Part shown: in pieces, positions 62,671 to 64,000 of the stretch
How positions within the stretch are numbered: the first letter of the stretch is position 1
Layout of the letters: every line of letters begins with the position of its first letter
Assembly: GCF_947496075.1 (NCBI RefSeq)
Contig: NZ_CANMBJ010000004.1
Location: forward strand, 682,001-746,000
Source: an uncultured Tateyamaria sp.
GTDB lineage: Bacteria; Pseudomonadota; Alphaproteobacteria; Rhodobacterales; Rhodobacteraceae
Length of the DNA: 64,000 bases
Reading direction: 5' to 3'
The notes under the pieces: generated by a model
Database searches by the model: none
Seen by the model: the letters and a program-made list of their open reading frames with translations, nothing else
Told to the model about the DNA's origin: nothing
Translations under genes and position numbers: made by a program

Positions 62671-64000
62671 TCAGGACTTGGAGAACAGGGCCTTGGCGGC
62701 GTCCACAATCCCGTCGGCGGAAGGCAGCGTCGCGGCGTAGGCAGGGCCGGTGGCGATAAAGCAATCTTCGGCCGTGACGCAGGCGAAATTGGTGATGCCA
62801 GCCTCGGAAAAGAGCGCCATGAGTGCTTCGGATTGGCTGCCCGTGCGACGGCATTCATCAACGATCAGGGTCGCGCCACACATCTTGGCCTGTTCGATCA
62901 GTGCCGCTTCTGGAAGGGGCGCGAGCCAGCGCATGTCGATGACACGGGTGTTTATGCCGCTTGAGCGCAATCGTTCAGCCGCTTGTTCAGACAGGTAGCG
63001 CCCATTGCCATAGGTCACGATGGCAAGATCGGCGCCGGTACCGCTGACCCCAACTTCGCCCAGCGCGATCCGCTCGTCGGGGGCGGGATAGACCGACATC
63101 CAGCTCTTGTCGCCCTCGGCGTGCAGGTCACGCATGGGATAGAGGGCGATAGGTTCAACAAAGACCACGACGCGCTGTTCCTCGCGCGCAAGGCGGACTG
63201 CTTCGCGTAGCATCTTGGCAGCGTCATCGCCGCGCGACGGGCAGGCGATGATGAGGCCCGGGATGTCACGCAGAACCGCCAAGGAATTGTCGTTGTGGAA
63301 ATGCCCGCCGAACCCGCGTTGGTAGCCAAGGCCGGCGATGCGCAGGACCATGGGGTTGGTGTATTGGCCGTTCGAAAAGAAGGGGAGTGTGGCAGCTTCG
63401 CCTCGTAGCTGATCCTCGGCGTTGTGGAGGTAGGCGAGGAACTGGATTTCGGGGATCGGAACAAATCCGTTATGCGCCATGCCGATGGCAAGGCCGAGGA
63501 TGGATTGTTCGTCAAGCAGGGTGTCGATGACGCGGTGCGGGCCGAAGCGGGCTTGCAGCTTTTGCGTGGCGCCATAGACGCCGCCCTTTTTACCTATGTC
63601 CTCACCCGCCATGACGACTTCGGGATGTTCGAGCATCAGGTCGGTGAGCGCCCACGAGATGAGTTTGCTCATCACCTGTGGGTCTTCGCTGCTGCGCAGA
63701 TCGGTGCCGAAGACCTGAGCGCGTTCTTCGACAGAAGGCCCGTTTGTAGTTTCACATTTGCGCTCTGGGGGGATCAGGCTTGCGCTGACATCTGCGGCGG
63801 TTTGCAAACGCGCACGCTTGGTGGCCTTTGCGGCGAGGTCATCGCACTCCGCCCCGATCTGTTCGTAAAGCGCCAGTGCCTCCTCTGGCGTGGCGGTCCC
63901 GCTATCGCGGAGAAGGCGCGCGGAGTGGAGGAGCGGGTCGTTACCCTCATCAGCTTCGATGTCGGCCTTGGCACGATAGGTGGCTTCGACGTCGGAACCG
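62671..64000 (-). CDS. Fused E1 alpha/beta 2-oxoacid dehydrogenase (partial, runs off window)
   Basis: The visible 443 codons hold the C-terminal end of an E1-alpha-like part (DPLLHSARLLRD, EEALALYEQIG) fused through a linker to a complete E1-beta part. The latter has VVMAGEDIGKKGGVYGATQ, DTLLDEQSILGLAIG, FHNDNSLAVLRDIPGL and a transketolase C-terminal domain with DECRRTGSQSEAL. A TTG at 63807 opens a shorter frame, but coding continues in frame to the window edge, so that is not the start. Such fused thiamine-diphosphate E1 enzymes belong to 2-oxoacid or acetoin-type complexes. E2/E3 genes are not visible. Confidence 0.85.
   Translation of the reverse strand, partial: GSDVEATYRAKADIEADEGNDPLLHSARLLRDSGTATPEEALALYEQIGAECDDLAAKATKRARLQTAADVSASLIPPERKCETTNGPSVEERAQVFGTDLRSSEDPQVMSKLISWALTDLMLEHPEVVMAGEDIGKKGGVYGATQKLQARFGPHRVIDTLLDEQSILGLAIGMAHNGFVPIPEIQFLAYLHNAEDQLRGEAATLPFFSNGQYTNPMVLRIAGLGYQRGFGGHFHNDNSLAVLRDIPGLIIACPSRGDDAAKMLREAVRLAREEQRVVVFVEPIALYPMRDLHAEGDKSWMSVYPAPDERIALGEVGVSGTGADLAIVTYGNGRYLSEQAAERLRSSGINTRVIDMRWLAPLPEAALIEQAKMCGATLIVDECRRTGSQSEALMALFSEAGITNFACVTAEDCFIATGPAYAATLPSADGIVDAAKALFSKS

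Overview
The window reads as chromosomal DNA of a marine alphaproteobacterium of the Rhodobacteraceae (Roseobacter group). The evidence is GC-rich, tightly packed genes with many ATGA/GTGA start-stop overlaps, a CcrM-type GANTC methyltransferase, a GTTC-N7-GTTC LexA box, an Irr-type box in front of mbfA, and roseobacter-type hypothetical families (DUF2794, DUF6478, DUF2783). These are family-level recognitions made by eye; no database search was run. I found no rRNA, tRNA, CRISPR array, prophage or intact insertion sequence.

Layout. 0-13 kb: housekeeping and accessory genes (DsbA-like oxidoreductase, DciA-like DUF721, mutY, alkB alkane hydroxylase, a six-helix membrane adenylate cyclase, ccrM, rnhB, a two-gene unit of a small secreted protein and a membrane-anchored winged-helix protein, an HpaI aldolase, DUF3095, an MFS carrier, asd). 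13-17.3 kb: DUF4139 protein, a 505-base non-coding stretch ending in a plus-strand terminator, then a minus-strand operon of beta-carbonic anhydrase, SbtA bicarbonate transporter and SbtB PII-like protein. 17.4-22.9 kb: a degenerate HPt-like protein, M17 aminopeptidase plus NlpC/P60 hydrolase, DUF2794, paaI-paaK, yciB. 23-27.4 kb: an accessory three-gene unit (class D beta-lactamase, damaged polysaccharide deacetylase, glycosidase-like protein) flanked by similar short sequences. 27.4-31.9 kb: SOS-boxed imuB lacking imuA/dnaE2 neighbours, a TetR regulator divergent from mbfA, and an AEC carrier. 32-38.7 kb: a five-gene run (fghA, UPF0178, HAD, ornithine-cyclodeaminase-like, alpha/beta hydrolase), MFS, zapE. 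38.8-45 kb: accD-folC, then a 1027-residue pseudo-ABC exporter with a cyclic-nucleotide-binding domain, translationally coupled to a CPBP protease. 45-49 kb: ilvD and three roseobacter hypotheticals. 48.8-52.5 kb: an aromatic-degradation operon (maleylacetoacetate isomerase-like, MBL hydrolase, small membrane protein, FAD hydroxylase, DUF2783). 52.6-60.8 kb: a citrate-type module, with RR-HK-periplasmic-protein genes divergent from tctCBA followed by a CaiB CoA-transferase and a citryl-CoA-lyase-like protein. 60.8-64 kb: SDR, zinc dehydrogenase and a fused E1 alpha/beta 2-oxoacid dehydrogenase that runs off the window.

How the parts work together. The strongest functional modules are the bicarbonate uptake/hydration operon, the tricarboxylate sensing-uptake-activation-cleavage cluster, and the iron-efflux gene with two stacked operators. 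The most unusual protein is the pseudo-ABC exporter: its nucleotide-binding domain has lost Walker A, signature, Walker B Glu and H-loop, is split by about 270 residues, and carries a cNMP-binding domain. Three repeat patterns also stand out: a 16-bp palindrome occurring exactly three times, a four-copy intergenic repeat, and six convergent gene pairs whose stop codons overlap by exactly four bases.
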